DNA from: SHYQ01 sp041674525
GTDB lineage: Bacteria; Chloroflexota; Dehalococcoidia; UBA2979
Assembly (NCBI GenBank): GCA_041674525.1
Contig: JBAYVN010000002.1
Span: 23,889 to 87,888, forward strand
Direction of reading: 5' to 3'
Length of the DNA stretch: 64,000 nucleotides
The position numbers and the translations under genes were made by a program. Positions 17,133 through 24,951 of this stretch are shown piece after piece; position 1 is the stretch's first letter, and each line of letters starts with the position of its first letter. The notes below the pieces were generated by a model. The model did not search any database. It saw only the letters and a program-made list of their open reading frames with translations, and was not told the DNA's origin.

Positions 17133-18172
17133 TGCCTACCCTGCTCTTCCGCCACGTACTCTCCCTGTCGGCCTCGTGGCTCCGGCGCCTGCGCGTGGAG
17201 TCGGGAGCCGCCGCGGTCCTGTTTGCCGCGACGCTGCTCCCGATCGTCGGCATCTCGTCGCTCAGCGTGGACGTGGCGAACGTCTTCCTCGACCGGCGCG
17301 AGCAGCAGAACGCGGTGGATGCCGCGTCGCTGGCCGCCGCCTCCTACCTGCCCACCACCAGCACCAGCGTCCTGAACAGCGCGACCAGCGCGGCGATCGA
17401 ATTCGCCGCGGCGAACGGGGTCACGATCTCCGCCTCGGACGTCACGTACAGCACGTCGAGCCAGCGATTCGACGTGGTCACCGTGCGTAGCGAGCGCACC
17501 GTTCCCTTCTTCTTCGCCGGAGCCATGGGCATCACCAGCGGCGCGGTGAGCAGCCGCGGCGCCTCGCAGCTCGGCTCCCTGGTGGGCATGACCGGCGTCA
17601 TGCCGTGGGGGTTGCACCAGCAGACCTTCAACTTCTCAGCCCCGTACTGCCTGAAGATGGGCTCGAACGGCAACGGCGCGGACTGCAACCAGCAGAGCAG
17701 CGCCGGCGACTTCGGCCCGATCGACATCGACAACAACGGCAGCGCGTCCGGCAACCTGTACCAGGGCCTGATCATCACCGGCTCGCAGACCGAGGTGCTG
17801 GTCGGCCAGGTCAAGGGCACCGTCAGCGGCAACAAGCAGGGCCCCACGGAGTCCGCGCTTGGGTGCAGCAACAACAGCAACGGCCGCCTGACCGGCAACA
17901 CGCAGACCTTCACGGACGTGCTGCGGGCCAACGCCGACGGCGTGACCTACACCGTGCTGGACTGGAGCAGCCCGCGGCTGGTGATCATCCCGGTGATCCA
18001 GACGGTCGGAAACAACCTGATCCAGATCAAGGGACTCGTCGTCTTCTTCATCACGGAATGCGGCCAGAACGGGTCGGTCATCGGCCAGTTCATCGACACC
18101 GTGGTGCCCGGCGGCAGGTGGGGCGTGTACCAGCCCGGGTTCGGTACGCGGGCGATCCGGATGATCGAGTGA
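17132..18172 (+). CDS. tadG: TadG-like pilus protein (Tad N-terminal domain)
   Basis: A 346-aa protein. The N-terminal helix lies in ESGAAAVLFAATLLPIVGI, followed by SLSVDVANVFLDRREQQNAVDAASLAAA, the hallmark of the TadG/Tad domain. The rest is Gly/Asn/Ser-rich and predicted extracellular, containing Cys pairs (YCLKMGSNGNGADC; a late ECGQNG) that may form disulfides. Shorter than many TadG proteins and without a recognisable von Willebrand domain. Coupled to tadE by start-stop overlap. Confidence 0.87.
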   Translation: MPTLLFRHVLSLSASWLRRLRVESGAAAVLFAATLLPIVGISSLSVDVANVFLDRREQQNAVDAASLAAASYLPTTSTSVLNSATSAAIEFAAANGVTISASDVTYSTSSQRFDVVTVRSERTVPFFFAGAMGITSGAVSSRGASQLGSLVGMTGVMPWGLHQQTFNFSAPYCLKMGSNGNGADCNQQSSAGDFGPIDIDNNGSASGNLYQGLIITGSQTEVLVGQVKGTVSGNKQGPTESALGCSNNSNGRLTGNTQTFTDVLRANADGVTYTVLDWSSPRLVIIPVIQTVGNNLIQIKGLVVFFITECGQNGSVIGQFIDTVVPGGRWGVYQPGFGTRAIRMIE

Positions 18173-18191
18173 TGCAGACGAGGGACGAGGC

Positions 18192-18905
18192 ATGAGAACA
18201 CGATCACTGCTGCTATCGCTGATCTTCGCCGTGGTGGGCGGGGGGCTCACGCTCCTCGTCCTTCGCGGTCACACCGTGAGCCAGGCGCCACAGGCCGACG
18301 CGACCGAGCGCGTGGTAGTGCCCGTGCGCCCGATCGCCGTGGGCGACAAGCTCGGCGTCGCTGATGTGCGCACCGCAGTGCTCATGAAGGGAACGGCGCC
18401 CGAGGATTCTCTCCGGGATCCGGCCGAGGTGCAGGGGCAGTTCGCGCAGGTGCCGCTGGTCGTCGGGCAGCCGCTCCGCCGCGCGGACATGAGCAGCGCC
18501 GCGCCGGGCAGCCGCCTCGCCGCGATCATCCCGGACGGTCACATTGCGATCGCGGTCGGCGTGAGCGACGTGATCAGCACTGGAGGCTTCGTCGCCCCGG
18601 GTGACCACGTGGATGTCCTCGGCGTCGTGACGAAGGAGGCGCAGGACAGCGCGCAGGTGGTCCTGCAGGACGTCCTGGTGCTCGCGGTGTCCAACGCCCT
18701 GAACGGCACCGCCGACCCTGCCGCCTCCACCCGCAAGCCCGCGGCCGGCGGCGAGAACCCGAACGGCGTGCACTCCACGATCACCCTCGCCGTGACGACC
18801 CAGGAGGCGCAGCGCCTGGTGCAGGTTGACGAGCTGGGCAAGCTGCGATTCGCGCTCCGGCGTCGCATCGACGGTGGTACCGGTCCCGCAGCGGCGTCCA
18901 GGTAG
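18192..18905 (+). CDS. cpaB: CpaB/RcpC-like SAF-domain pilus assembly protein
   Basis: A 237-aa protein with one N-terminal membrane segment (LLLSLIFAVVGGGLTLLVL). It then has a SAF-type domain beginning VVVPVRPIAVGDKLGVADVR and containing VPLVVGQPLRRADM. The C-terminal half matches the RcpC/CpaB domain (GFVAPGDHVDVLGV; ITLAVTTQEAQRLVQVDELG). In diderms it works with the secretin; here no secretin is present, so it probably acts at the cell wall. Its place between tadG and tadZ is the usual one. Confidence 0.88.
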   Translation: MRTRSLLLSLIFAVVGGGLTLLVLRGHTVSQAPQADATERVVVPVRPIAVGDKLGVADVRTAVLMKGTAPEDSLRDPAEVQGQFAQVPLVVGQPLRRADMSSAAPGSRLAAIIPDGHIAIAVGVSDVISTGGFVAPGDHVDVLGVVTKEAQDSAQVVLQDVLVLAVSNALNGTADPAASTRKPAAGGENPNGVHSTITLAVTTQEAQRLVQVDELGKLRFALRRRIDGGTGPAAASR

Positions 18906-18928
18906 CGAACGTAGCCAGGGGGGCATGC

Positions 18929-20146
18929 ATGGCACGAAACCCGTCACTCCTGCTCGTCGATGCGAACCCGGATCATCGCGCGCTGCTCCGGCAGCTCGTG
19001 TCCGGGCTGCCCTACGCCGTGGCCGCGGAGGCCAACTACGGCGTGGAGGCAGCGCGGCTCGCGGGCGAGCTCCAGCCCGAGATCGTCCTCGTGCACATCG
19101 AGGAGCCGCTCGCACTCGCGTTCCGCACTCTGGAAGTCGTGCAGCAGGCGGCCCCGCGTGCCGTGCCGGTGGTCATCTCGCGCCGCAATGACGGGGAGAC
19201 CGCGCGCAAGGCGATGCTCTTCGGGGCGCGCGGCTTCGTCCTGAGCCCGCCCACGGCCAACTCGATCGACGAGGTGCTCGCGCTGGCGAAGGCGCGGTAC
19301 GACTCGACGATCCAGTCGGCGCTCGACGGGCTGCAGCTGGACGATGACGGCGCGATCCGCACCTCGGCGCTCGCCGGCGGCACGGTGATCACGGTCTTCG
19401 GGCCGAAGGGGGGCATCGGCAAGACGACGCTCGCCACCAACCTGGCGATCTCGATCCAGCGCCGGACCGAGGCGCGCGTCGCGATCGTGGATGTCGACGC
19501 GGACTTCGGCGACGTCGCCGTGATCATGGGCATCGAGCCGGAGCGCACCATGCGCGACCTGCTGGACGCGTACCGCGACGGCGAGCTGCCTCCGCTCCAG
19601 GACTTCATGGCGCTGCACAGCTCCGGCGTGCACGTCCTCGGCACCCGCCATGCGGAACGCATCGGGACGATGCCGGACCCGGATGCGATCGCCACGCTGA
19701 TCCGCCAGTTGGTGCGCACGTATGACTTCGTGATCGTGGACACCCCCGGCGCGTTCGTGCCGCAGGTGGCCGCCGCCCTGGACGAGGCGACCACCGTGCT
19801 CCTCGTCACCAGCGCGGACCTCTCGAGCATCAAGGACGCACGCCTCGCGATCTCGATGCTGCGCGGGTCCGGATACCAGGGCGATCGCCTCAAGCTGGTC
19901 GTCAACCACGCCACCAACGCGAACTCCGTGTCCGATGCGGACGTGGCGCGCACGGTGGGGTACGACGTCTTCTGGACGCTGCCGCACGACCGCGCGGTGC
20001 CGCAGTCCACGCAGCACGGCGAGCCCATCGTGATCTCGAACCCGCGCTCGCGCATGGCGCAGCGGGTCGACGCGCTGGCAACGTACCTGAGCGGCACCGG
20101 CGAGGTGCCCGAGCCCGAGCCGCGGAAGCGGCGCTTCTTCTGGTAG
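18929..20146 (+). CDS. cpaE: TadZ/CpaE-like pilus-localising ATPase
   Basis: A 405-aa protein with an N-terminal receiver-like domain (starts SLLLVDANPDHRALL) and a C-terminal MinD/ParA-type ATPase. The ATPase has a deviant Walker A in FGPKGGIGKTTLATNL, AIVDVDADFGDVAVIMG, and VIVDTPGAFVPQVAAALDEA. The receiver lacks the usual double-acidic pocket, as is common in CpaE. TadZ proteins place the pilus machine at the cell pole or a surface site. The 14-nt gap to tadA indicates one operon. Confidence 0.9.
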   Translation: MARNPSLLLVDANPDHRALLRQLVSGLPYAVAAEANYGVEAARLAGELQPEIVLVHIEEPLALAFRTLEVVQQAAPRAVPVVISRRNDGETARKAMLFGARGFVLSPPTANSIDEVLALAKARYDSTIQSALDGLQLDDDGAIRTSALAGGTVITVFGPKGGIGKTTLATNLAISIQRRTEARVAIVDVDADFGDVAVIMGIEPERTMRDLLDAYRDGELPPLQDFMALHSSGVHVLGTRHAERIGTMPDPDAIATLIRQLVRTYDFVIVDTPGAFVPQVAAALDEATTVLLVTSADLSSIKDARLAISMLRGSGYQGDRLKLVVNHATNANSVSDADVARTVGYDVFWTLPHDRAVPQSTQHGEPIVISNPRSRMAQRVDALATYLSGTGEVPEPEPRKRRFFW

Positions 20147-20160
20147 GACTGGAGGCATCA

Positions 20161-21624
20161 GTGGCCACGGAAATGCTGCGTCACCGCTTCCGATCGCCCG
20201 GGAGCGAGCCGCCCGCCCCGGCGCCGGGCACCCAGGGCACCCCGGGCACCCCGGGCACGTCCGCGCTGGAAGCGGCGGTCAACCTCGCCGCGGCCGGGGA
20301 CATCTCGCCGATCGGCGAGGGGCCGCTGATGCGCTGGGCGGCCGAGCCGCCGCCCCTGCCGCCCTCGCTCGTGCGGCTGAAGGAGACCGTGCACGAGCAG
20401 CTGATCGAGGAGGTCGACCCCGGGTCGCTGGACCCGGAGGGCGCTCGCCGGCTGGTGCGCGAGGTGGCCACGGAGCTCCTCGGCCAGCAGGACGTGCGCG
20501 GCGTCGCCGAGTACCGCGATCGCCTGGTCAACGAGATCGCGGATGAGGTGCTGGGGCTCGGCATCCTGGAGCCGCTGCTCCGCGACGACTCCGTCACCGA
20601 GATCATGGTGAACGCCCCCGACGGCATCTTCGTCGAGGTGGGCGGCCGGCTGTTCCGGAGCACGTACGCATTCCGCGATGAGGCTCACCTGATGCGCATC
20701 ATCGAGCGCATCGTGGCGCCGATCGGCCGGCACGTGGACGAGAGCTCGCCCATGGCGGATGCGCGCCTCCCCGACGGATCGCGCGTCAACATCGTCGTCC
20801 CGCCGGCCTCGCCGCACGGCGCGAAGCTGACGCTCCGCAAGTTCGCGCGGCACCGCATGCGGGCCGAGGACCTGGTCCGGCTGAGGGCGCTCTCCAGCGA
20901 CGCCACGCTGTTCCTGCAGGGCGCCGTCCGAGCGCGACTCAACATCCTCGTCTCCGGAGGCACCGGCAGCGGCAAGACCACGCTGCTGAACGTGCTGTCC
21001 TCGTTCATCAGCGATGGAGAGCGCATCGTCACGATCGAGGATCCCCTGGAGCTCCAGCTGCAGCAGATCCACGTCGTCGCGCTCGAGGCGAAACCGCCGG
21101 GGATCGAGGGATCGCGGCAGATCACGCAGCGCGACCTGGTGCGAAACGCGCTGCGCATGCGCCCCGACCGGATCATCATCGGCGAGGTCCGCGGTGCCGA
21201 GGCGTTCGACATGCTGCAGGCGATGAACACCGGCCACGAGGGATCGATCAGCACGGTGCACGCCAACACCCCCCGCGATGCCCTGAGCCGCGTGGAGAAC
21301 ATGGTGATGATGGCGGGCTTCGACCTCCCGGATCGCGCGATTCGGGAGCAGGTCGCCTCGGCGATCCACCTGCTGGTGCAGGTCGCAAGGATGTCCGATG
21401 GCAGCCGCAAGGTGACGCACATCACCGAGGTCGCGGGGATGGAGGGACAGGCGATCACGATGCAGGACCTGTTCCTGTTCCAGACGACAGGCCGGGACGA
21501 CCACGGCCGGGTGCAGGGAGAGCTCCAGGCCACCGGGCTGCAGCCGCACTTCCTGGGCCGGTTCGCGGAGCGCGGCATCCACCTCCCGCAGGACATCTTC
21601 CACAGCACGAGGTGGTCGGAATGA
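20161..21624 (+). CDS. tadA: TadA/CpaF pilus assembly ATPase
   Basis: A 487-aa type II/IV secretion ATPase powering Flp pilus assembly. An N-terminal domain (about 1-200) is followed by a Walker A motif in ILVSGGTGSGKTTLLNVL, an Asp box with VTIEDPLELQLQ, and Walker B near RMRPDRIIIGEVRGAEAFDML. The His box is HEGSISTVHANTPRDAL. GTG start after GGAGG. It overlaps the tadB start by ATGA, coupling the motor to its membrane platform. Confidence 0.95.
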   Translation: MATEMLRHRFRSPGSEPPAPAPGTQGTPGTPGTSALEAAVNLAAAGDISPIGEGPLMRWAAEPPPLPPSLVRLKETVHEQLIEEVDPGSLDPEGARRLVREVATELLGQQDVRGVAEYRDRLVNEIADEVLGLGILEPLLRDDSVTEIMVNAPDGIFVEVGGRLFRSTYAFRDEAHLMRIIERIVAPIGRHVDESSPMADARLPDGSRVNIVVPPASPHGAKLTLRKFARHRMRAEDLVRLRALSSDATLFLQGAVRARLNILVSGGTGSGKTTLLNVLSSFISDGERIVTIEDPLELQLQQIHVVALEAKPPGIEGSRQITQRDLVRNALRMRPDRIIIGEVRGAEAFDMLQAMNTGHEGSISTVHANTPRDALSRVENMVMMAGFDLPDRAIREQVASAIHLLVQVARMSDGSRKVTHITEVAGMEGQAITMQDLFLFQTTGRDDHGRVQGELQATGLQPHFLGRFAERGIHLPQDIFHSTRWSE

Positions 21625-22571
21625 TGCTGGCGGTGATCGCCGCTCTGACCGTGGGCGCCGCCGGGTTCTTCGGCGCGCTCAGCATCCTCGCGCCCGCGGA
21701 GCGCAGGCGAACGACCGCCGCCGCGCGCCTCACATCGATCGCCGATCACGAGAGCGTCTTCGAGCCCGGCTTCGAGGCCCTCGGACGGCGGCTCGGGCCG
21801 AGCAACCTGGACCGCCAGCTCGTGCGCTTCCCGCTGGGATCGATGATCAAGCGGGATCTCCAGCGCTCAGGGCTTGCCTGGCAGGTCCGCGACTACATCG
21901 GCGTGATGCTGGTGCTGGCAGTGGTCGGCGGTTCCGTGGCCTTCCTGTTCTCGGCGACCGCGTTCCCGCTCGGCGGGCTCGCGGGCGCACTGGTGCCGGT
22001 GCTCATCGTCAAGCGCATCGCCTCCAAGCGGGCGTCACGCCTGAACGGCCAGGTCGTGGACCTCGTGGAGCTGCTCGCCTCGTCGCTCCGATCGGGCTTC
22101 AGCTTCGTACAGAGCCTGGAGCTGGCGCTGCGCGAGCAGCCCGAACCCATGGCCGGCGAGCTCCGGCAGGTGATGCGCGAGACCAGCCTCGGCATGAGCA
22201 CCGACGAGGCCCTCCAGCGCCTCGCGGACCGCACCGGGGACGAGGATCTCGGGCTCGTGCTGACGGCTGTGCTCATCCAGCGCCGCGTCGGCGGGAACCT
22301 CGCGGAAGTGCTCGGCGGGATCGTGGAGATGATCCGCGACCGTGCGCGGGTCCGCGGCGAGATCCACACCCTGACCGCGCAGGCCCGCATGTCCTCGTGG
22401 ATCGTGGGATCGCTGCCCGTGGTGCTCGCCATCGTGATGTCGATGATGCAGAAGGGCTACATGGCGGCGCTGTACACCGAGCCGGTGGGCCGGCTCATGC
22501 TGATCGCGGCCGTCGTCCTCGAGGTGATCGGACTGTACCTCGTGCGGCGGATCGCGTTCGTCGACTACTAG
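21621..22571 (+). CDS. tadB: TadB-like pilus platform membrane protein (type II secretion F family)
   Basis: About 316 aa with the T2SSF fold. An N-terminal membrane segment is followed by a cytoplasmic part (LASSLRSGFSFVQSLELALREQ; ETSLGMSTDEALQRLADR) and two C-terminal helices (SWIVGSLPVVLAIVMSMM; LMLIAAVVLEVIGLYLV). It forms the inner-membrane platform with TadC and is driven by TadA. The ATG at 21621 overlaps the tadA stop and has GAGGTG upstream; an earlier GTG is less likely. Confidence 0.9.
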   Translation: MMLAVIAALTVGAAGFFGALSILAPAERRRTTAAARLTSIADHESVFEPGFEALGRRLGPSNLDRQLVRFPLGSMIKRDLQRSGLAWQVRDYIGVMLVLAVVGGSVAFLFSATAFPLGGLAGALVPVLIVKRIASKRASRLNGQVVDLVELLASSLRSGFSFVQSLELALREQPEPMAGELRQVMRETSLGMSTDEALQRLADRTGDEDLGLVLTAVLIQRRVGGNLAEVLGGIVEMIRDRARVRGEIHTLTAQARMSSWIVGSLPVVLAIVMSMMQKGYMAALYTEPVGRLMLIAAVVLEVIGLYLVRRIAFVDY

Positions 22572-22578
22572 CCGAGAA

Positions 22579-22605
22579 CGGACAGAGCGGACAGAGCGGA
22601 CGGAG
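22579..22605 (+). repeat. 9-bp tandem repeat, three copies, in the tadB-tadC gap
   Basis: CGGACAGAG, CGGACAGAG, CGGACGGAG occur head to tail. The last unit supplies the GGAG that serves as ribosome-binding site for tadC. Changes in copy number could alter spacing or expression. Confidence 0.8.
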
Positions 22606-22611
22606 CCAGCG

Positions 22612-23520
22612 GTGTTGCTCACAGTATTCGCAGCGCTTTCGGTAGCGGCGGCGGCCTTCTTCGGCGGCCGGGCCGTGCTCGTGCACGAGTCCGGTCGAAG
22701 CGCCGCGCGCCTGCAGGAGATCGCGAGCTCCGGCGAGCCGTTCGACCCGGATGCCGACCAGGGCACGGTCTGGGATCGCCTCGTCAGGCCATTACTGCGC
22801 GGCGCCGCGGAGCGGTTCAGCGCCCTGCTCCCGACGCGCCTGGCGCAGTACTTCGAGGGACAGCTGATCGTGGCCGGCGATCCGGTCACCCCGCATGCCT
22901 ACGCGCTCTTCGTGCTCCTGCTGCCGGCTGCGCTGGCGCTCGGGCCGCTGGTCGTCGTGTTGCGCACTCACAACCTGTCGCTGGCGACGTTCGGAGTGCT
23001 CGCCGCGTGCCTGACGCTGGGCGTCGCCGCACCGCCGATCTGGCTGAAGGGGCGGATCGCCCGGCGGCAGATGGCGCTGGTGCGCAGCCTCCCGGACGCG
23101 GTCGACCTCGTCGTCGTGTCGGTGGAGGCCGGTCTCAGCCTGGAGGGCGCGCTCGGGCGCGTGGCGGAAGGGCAGGACGGCCCGCTGGTGCAAGAGCTCC
23201 GGCGTGCATTGACCGAGATGAGCCTCGGCATGGGCCGGCGGCGGGCGCTCCAGGGCCTCGTCGATCGCACGCAGCTCCCGTCGCTCCGCTCGCTGGTGAG
23301 TGCGATCGTGCAGGCGGAGATGACGGGCATGGGCATTGCCCAGGTCCTGCGCGCGCAGTCGCTGCACCTGCGGACGCAGCGCCGCCAGCGCGCCGAGGAG
23401 CAAGCGATGAAGGCGCCGCTCAAGATGCTCTTCCCGCTCGTCTTCTTCATCTTCCCCTCGCTCTTCGTGGTGGTGCTGGGCCCCGCGGTGTTCTCCCTGC
23501 TCCGGGCGCTGGGCCAGTAG
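22612..23520 (+). CDS. tadC: TadC-like pilus platform membrane protein (type II secretion F family)
   Basis: A 302-aa T2SSF-fold partner of TadB. N-terminal helix at the start, two helices near residues 80-140, then SLPDAVDLVVVSVEAGLSLEGALGRVAEGQ and ALTEMSLGMGRRRALQGLVDRT. A C-terminal helix is in MLFPLVFFIFPSLFVVVLGPAVF. GTG start after GGAG. Typical position immediately after tadB. Confidence 0.9.
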   Translation: MLLTVFAALSVAAAAFFGGRAVLVHESGRSAARLQEIASSGEPFDPDADQGTVWDRLVRPLLRGAAERFSALLPTRLAQYFEGQLIVAGDPVTPHAYALFVLLLPAALALGPLVVVLRTHNLSLATFGVLAACLTLGVAAPPIWLKGRIARRQMALVRSLPDAVDLVVVSVEAGLSLEGALGRVAEGQDGPLVQELRRALTEMSLGMGRRRALQGLVDRTQLPSLRSLVSAIVQAEMTGMGIAQVLRAQSLHLRTQRRQRAEEQAMKAPLKMLFPLVFFIFPSLFVVVLGPAVFSLLRALGQ

Positions 23521-23529
23521 GAGCGTGAC

Positions 23530-23946
23530 ATGACGAGCGAGCAGCCCCGTCCGCTGGCGGCAGGCGAACCTCGACGCGACACGCGCGCCGTGCTGCGATG
23601 CTCGCGCACGGACGTGCTGGTGGTGACGCGGCTCCGCGTCGCGGGCAACATGCTGTCGCGCCTGAAGGGCCTCCTGGGCAGCGCAGAGCCCGCGCCGGGT
23701 GACGGCCTGTGGATCGTGCCGTGCTCCGGCGTGCACACGGTGGGGATGCGCTATCCGATCGACGTCGTGTTCCTCGATCGAGCGGGCCGCATCGTCGCCA
23801 CGCGTCCGGAGCTCCGGCCGCTGCGCGCCGTGCCCTGGGTGCGACATGCGCACAGCGCTCTGGAGCTGCGGCAGGGAGCGATCGCCCGCTGCGATCTGCG
23901 AACCGGCGACGTGCTCGTCGTCGACCCCGGCGGGACCGCGGGGTGA
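23530..23946 (+). CDS. DUF192-family protein inside the pilus operon
   Basis: A 138-aa protein matching the DUF192 pattern: RLKGLLGSAEPAPGDGLWIVPCSGVHTVGMRYPIDVVFLDRAGRIV, with the conserved Cys-x-x-x-His-Thr-x-x-Met core. No signal peptide is obvious. DUF192 has no firmly established function. Its position 9 nt after tadC, ahead of the prepilin peptidase, argues for a role in pilus biogenesis here. Its end runs into a 15-bp tandem repeat. Confidence 0.85.
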   Translation: MTSEQPRPLAAGEPRRDTRAVLRCSRTDVLVVTRLRVAGNMLSRLKGLLGSAEPAPGDGLWIVPCSGVHTVGMRYPIDVVFLDRAGRIVATRPELRPLRAVPWVRHAHSALELRQGAIARCDLRTGDVLVVDPGGTAG

Positions 23947-24005
23947 TCGAGGTAATCGGGATCGAGGTGGTTGTGATCGAGGTGGTTGTGATCGAGGCGA
24001 TCGGG
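23946..24005 (+). repeat. 15-bp tandem repeat, four copies, between the DUF192 gene and the prepilin peptidase gene
   Basis: Units at 23946, 23961, 23976 and 23991. The middle two are identical (ATCGAGGTGGTTGTG) and the outer two are variants. The 15-bp period is a multiple of three, so all frames stay open; one reading gives repeated VIEVV. The repeat ends exactly at the GTG start of the next gene. Confidence 0.9.
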
Positions 24006-24550
24006 TGATCCGCGTCATCGAGCCGCGCACGGCGATCGCCGAGACCAGCGCGCATACGCCCGCGTGGCGCAGCAATGTGTCGCTGGGCGTGCTCGCCGGG
24101 GTCACCGCCGGCGCTGCCGTCGCGTTCATGCTCCCCGCGGCGCGATGGCTGCCCCTGCTCGTGATCTTCGCCCTCGCCGCGGGGATCGACTGGCGGACGC
24201 GGCGCATCCCCAACTGGCTGACGGCGGGCGGCGGGGCGTTCGCCCTGCTCACGGCCGGCGGCGCGCTCGGCGCATCGCTCCTCGGCGCCGCGGTGGCGCT
24301 CGGGGCGGGGGTGGTCTTCGTCGTGCTGGCCCGCGGCGCGTTCGGAATGGGCGACGTGAAGCTCCTGGCGGTGGCGGGGGCGGCGACGGGCGCGGCAGCG
24401 TTGCCCGGCGTGCTCCTGGTGATGTCTATCGCCGGCGGTGTCCTGGCGTTGTGGGCCATGGCGACCGGTCGAGGTCCGGGCCCGCGCACCATCGCTTACG
24501 GTCCGGCGATCGCCGTGGGCGCGGCCGCCGCGATCTGGCTCGAACGCTAG
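24005..24550 (+). CDS. tadV: TadV/CpaA-type prepilin peptidase (A24 family)
   Basis: About 181 aa and almost wholly hydrophobic. The two A24 aspartates are visible in AAGIDWRTRRIPNWL and GAFGMGDVKLLA (the GxGD motif). It cleaves Flp and TadE-like prepilins after the Gly preceding the mature hydrophobic helix. It lacks the N-methylation domain of PilD, as TadV normally does. The GTG just after the tandem repeat is my choice of start, but the frame is open upstream through the repeat, so the start is uncertain. Confidence 0.88.
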   Translation: MIRVIEPRTAIAETSAHTPAWRSNVSLGVLAGVTAGAAVAFMLPAARWLPLLVIFALAAGIDWRTRRIPNWLTAGGGAFALLTAGGALGASLLGAAVALGAGVVFVVLARGAFGMGDVKLLAVAGAATGAAALPGVLLVMSIAGGVLALWAMATGRGPGPRTIAYGPAIAVGAAAAIWLER

Positions 24551-24583
24551 GCAAGCAGTCGACGGAGGCCGGCCACGGGCAAC

Positions 24584-24913
24584 GTGATCGCGGTCATGAG
24601 CGGCGACTGGGTGGTCGCCGAGATCTCCGGGACACGGCAGTTCCGGCGCATGCTCCGCGCCGCGATGCGGCCGGAGGACCTCATCTTCGACGCGGACGAC
24701 GGGCTGTGGAGGATCCGCGGCACCGCATGGGGCGCCGCCTGCGCGGTGTTCTGGAGCTTCCAGATGTCGGTCGAGATGTTCCAGGCGCCCGATCACGGGG
24801 GCGATGGCCATGCGACCGCCGCGCGCACGCTCCCCGATGACGCGATCCGGCGTGCGCGGCGCCTGTCCGCCGCGATCGCGCGGGATCGCCTGGATTTCCC
24901 GATCGAGCGCTGA
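24584..24913 (+). CDS. Hypothetical protein at the end of the pilus operon
   Basis: A 109-aa protein not assigned to a family. It contains RQFRRMLRAAMRPEDLIFDADDGLWRIRGTA and a C-terminal charged helix (DDAIRRARRLSAAIARDRLDF). There is no signal peptide. Codon usage fits the neighbours and it lies 33 nt after the prepilin peptidase on the same strand. The start is GTG or an ATG four codons later. It may be a small cytoplasmic accessory of the pilus system, but nothing in the sequence proves this. Confidence 0.6.
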   Translation: MIAVMSGDWVVAEISGTRQFRRMLRAAMRPEDLIFDADDGLWRIRGTAWGAACAVFWSFQMSVEMFQAPDHGGDGHATAARTLPDDAIRRARRLSAAIARDRLDFPIER

Positions 24914-24951
24914 ACACGCTCGCCAGTCTGCAAGCGCGGAGCGTGTCCGGG

